Assembly: GCA_947311605.1 (NCBI GenBank)
Contig: CAMZLC010000070.1
Span: forward strand, 1 to 14,667
DNA from: an uncultured Sulfurovum sp.
GTDB taxonomy: Bacteria > Campylobacterota > Campylobacteria > Campylobacterales > Sulfurovaceae
DNA length: 14,667 bases
Reading direction: 5' to 3'
The notes under the pieces are model-generated. The model was not told the DNA's origin. It searched no databases and worked only from the letters and a program-made list of their open reading frames with translations. Below are positions 13,489-14,667 of the stretch, one piece after another (the stretch's first letter is position 1; every line of letters starts with the position of its first letter). Position numbers and translations under genes: made by a program.

Positions 13489-14166
13489 ATGCAGAAACCT
13501 ACACTCTTGTTGCTCGAGGATGACAACAACCTCAATGAAACTATTTGCGAATATCTCGAGGAACACGGCTATGAGGTAGATGGTATCTATGACGGCTATG
13601 GTGCAGAAGATAAGATCTATGAAAACAGCTATGATCTACTGCTGCTGGATGTCAATACCCCTGGCATCAATGGATTTGAAGTGCTTAAAAATGCTAGAGA
13701 GCAGGGTATCAAGACCCCGGCGATCTATATCACATCGCTCAACAGTGTGGATGACTTGGAGCAGGGATTTGAGAGCGGGTGTGATGATTATATCCGTAAG
13801 CCATTTGCGCTAAAAGAGCTGCTAATCCGTATAGAGACCCTTGTCAAGCGAGGATTTTATCATCAAGAGCAGGAGTTTATAGAGATAGATGACACGATAC
13901 GATACGACCCCCAAAATTCCCTTCTGTATGCAGAGGAGAGAGAGGTGCAGCTCAGTGTCAAAGAGGCTACACTTCTGAAGCTTTTTTTGCAATCATCCGA
14001 GCAGACGCTTTCTCATGAGAGGATTTTTGCTAAGCTATGGGGCTATGATGAGGAGCCCAGTGATGCCTCGCTGAGAACCTATATCAAAAATCTGCGCAAG
14101 ATCATAGGAAAGGATAGGATTGTCAGTGTCAAAAAGCAGGGATACAGATATTCACCTAAGAAGTGA
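13489..14166 (+). CDS. Response regulator, OmpR/PhoB family
   Basis: DNA-binding output protein of a two-component system. In 225 aa the receiver domain (1-115) has the acid pocket EDD (10-12), phosphoacceptor Asp54, Thr82 and Lys104 (IRKPF). The C-terminal winged helix (about 126-225) carries a LSVKEATLLKLFLQSS stretch and the recognition segment SDASLRTYIKNLRKIIG, then the VKKQGYRY wing. The reading frame opens further upstream at a TTG (13453), but that start lies within the -10 box; the ATG at 13489 with GGAG five bases away is much better. The histidine kinase gene overlaps its 3' end by 41 bases, so the two are one operon. GTGATA-like repeats around its own promoter and in the divergent SLAC1 leader suggest self-regulation and control of the channel. 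Confidence 0.93.
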   Translation: MQKPTLLLLEDDNNLNETICEYLEEHGYEVDGIYDGYGAEDKIYENSYDLLLLDVNTPGINGFEVLKNAREQGIKTPAIYITSLNSVDDLEQGFESGCDDYIRKPFALKELLIRIETLVKRGFYHQEQEFIEIDDTIRYDPQNSLLYAEEREVQLSVKEATLLKLFLQSSEQTLSHERIFAKLWGYDEEPSDASLRTYIKNLRKIIGKDRIVSVKKQGYRYSPKK

Positions 14167-14667
14167 ATCTCAAGCACGCAAGAGATTTTTGTCTATCTAT
14201 CTTTTTTTGGTGATTCTTCTGGTAGCTATCGTGGATTTCTATTACTATAGATCCCAAGAGAAGCTCATGCTTGCCAATCAGCGTATCGAGATGATGGAGT
14301 ATGCTACAACCCAATCACGCAAACTCAAGCAGCTGCATCGACACTTTCCCAAAGACACCCTCTATCCAAGAAGCAAACACTTTGAGAGTGCCATCTATGA
14401 TTTGGAGTATCAAAAGATATTCTCCACACTCAAAGAGTCTACTGTGCACCTAGATCAGGATGTCTATCATATCGGCAACCATTTTCATCTAGTCAAGATC
14501 CTTTCTGATTATTACCTTGGGGCAAAGTATTTGATCATTGAGGTAGCAGAGGATAGGAACTGGTATGGTGCTATGTATAGGAAGATGATCATCTGGATGC
14601 TGCCGTTGCTACTGCTTCTTTTTGGGATAGGGATTTATCTGTCCAAGCTCTTTGTCAGACCTATGAG
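14126..14667 (+). CDS. Sensor histidine kinase, N-terminal part, cut by the window edge
   Basis: The partner sensor of the response regulator; only about 180 residues lie inside the window and the frame stays open to the edge. Visible are a membrane helix at about 21-38 (FLSIYLFLVILLVAIVDF), a periplasmic stretch of ~110 residues rich in Lys, His, Glu and Tyr, and a second helix near 155-175 (MIIWMLPLLLLLFGIGIYL) followed by LFVRPM, the usual entry of a HAMP domain or the linker to the kinase core. The His box and ATP-binding domain would lie beyond base 14667. The best start is a GTG at 14126-14128 with AGGA six bases upstream, which makes it overlap the regulator gene; a TTG at 14120 is also possible. 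The sensed signal is unknown. Identification rests on topology and position after the regulator. Confidence 0.8.
   Translation, partial: MSKSRDTDIHLRSESQARKRFLSIYLFLVILLVAIVDFYYYRSQEKLMLANQRIEMMEYATTQSRKLKQLHRHFPKDTLYPRSKHFESAIYDLEYQKIFSTLKESTVHLDQDVYHIGNHFHLVKILSDYYLGAKYLIIEVAEDRNWYGAMYRKMIIWMLPLLLLLFGIGIYLSKLFVRPM

Overview
The window looks like a chromosomal segment from a mesophilic Campylobacterota bacterium, most likely a Sulfurovum- or Sulfurimonas-like sulfur oxidiser. This is inference from the style of the proteins (an SLAC1-type channel, a CBU_0592-like membrane protein, an ABC-F protein with an SGGFQ first signature, an unusual ArgH N-terminus), from TATAAT/TACAAT -10 boxes without good -35 boxes, and from moderate GC. 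No rRNA, tRNA, CRISPR array, insertion sequence or phage gene was seen, and no gene-free gap exceeds 300 bases.

Layout. Bases 89-5550 are all on the minus strand: an RhlE-like DEAD-box RNA helicase whose best start is an ATC codon, an ABC-F ATPase, a small three-helix membrane protein, an AT-rich RelE/ParE-type toxin-antitoxin pair, and argH. A thioredoxin-like gene (5680-6033) is divergent from argH. Next, on the minus strand, are an AraC-type regulator, a TAXI-type TRAP solute-binding protein and a fused TRAP permease, reading 9694 down to 6088. Divergent from the regulator is a tight plus-strand operon (9776-12325): a nucleoside-recognition/Gate membrane protein, a GhrA-like D-2-hydroxyacid dehydrogenase and a TSUP (TauE/SafE) permease. 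Its stop codon abuts, with no gap, the stop of a convergent SLAC1/TehA-type anion channel gene (12326-13297). A two-component system reading right closes the window: an OmpR/PhoB-type regulator and a histidine kinase cut off by the edge.

How the genes may work together. The most interesting part is 6088-12325: one AraC-family regulator between a binding-protein-dependent importer and an operon holding an oxidoreductase between two membrane proteins. I suggest, as inference only, an import-convert-export unit for a small organic acid or sulfonate. The second point of interest is the space between the SLAC1 gene and the response regulator, which holds several GTGATAA-like half sites, including a perfect 6-3-6 palindrome in the SLAC1 leader. 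This suggests the regulator may control both itself and the channel. The toxin-antitoxin pair carries a 14-base direct repeat that copies the last codons of argH into its own leader and appears to be a local insertion.
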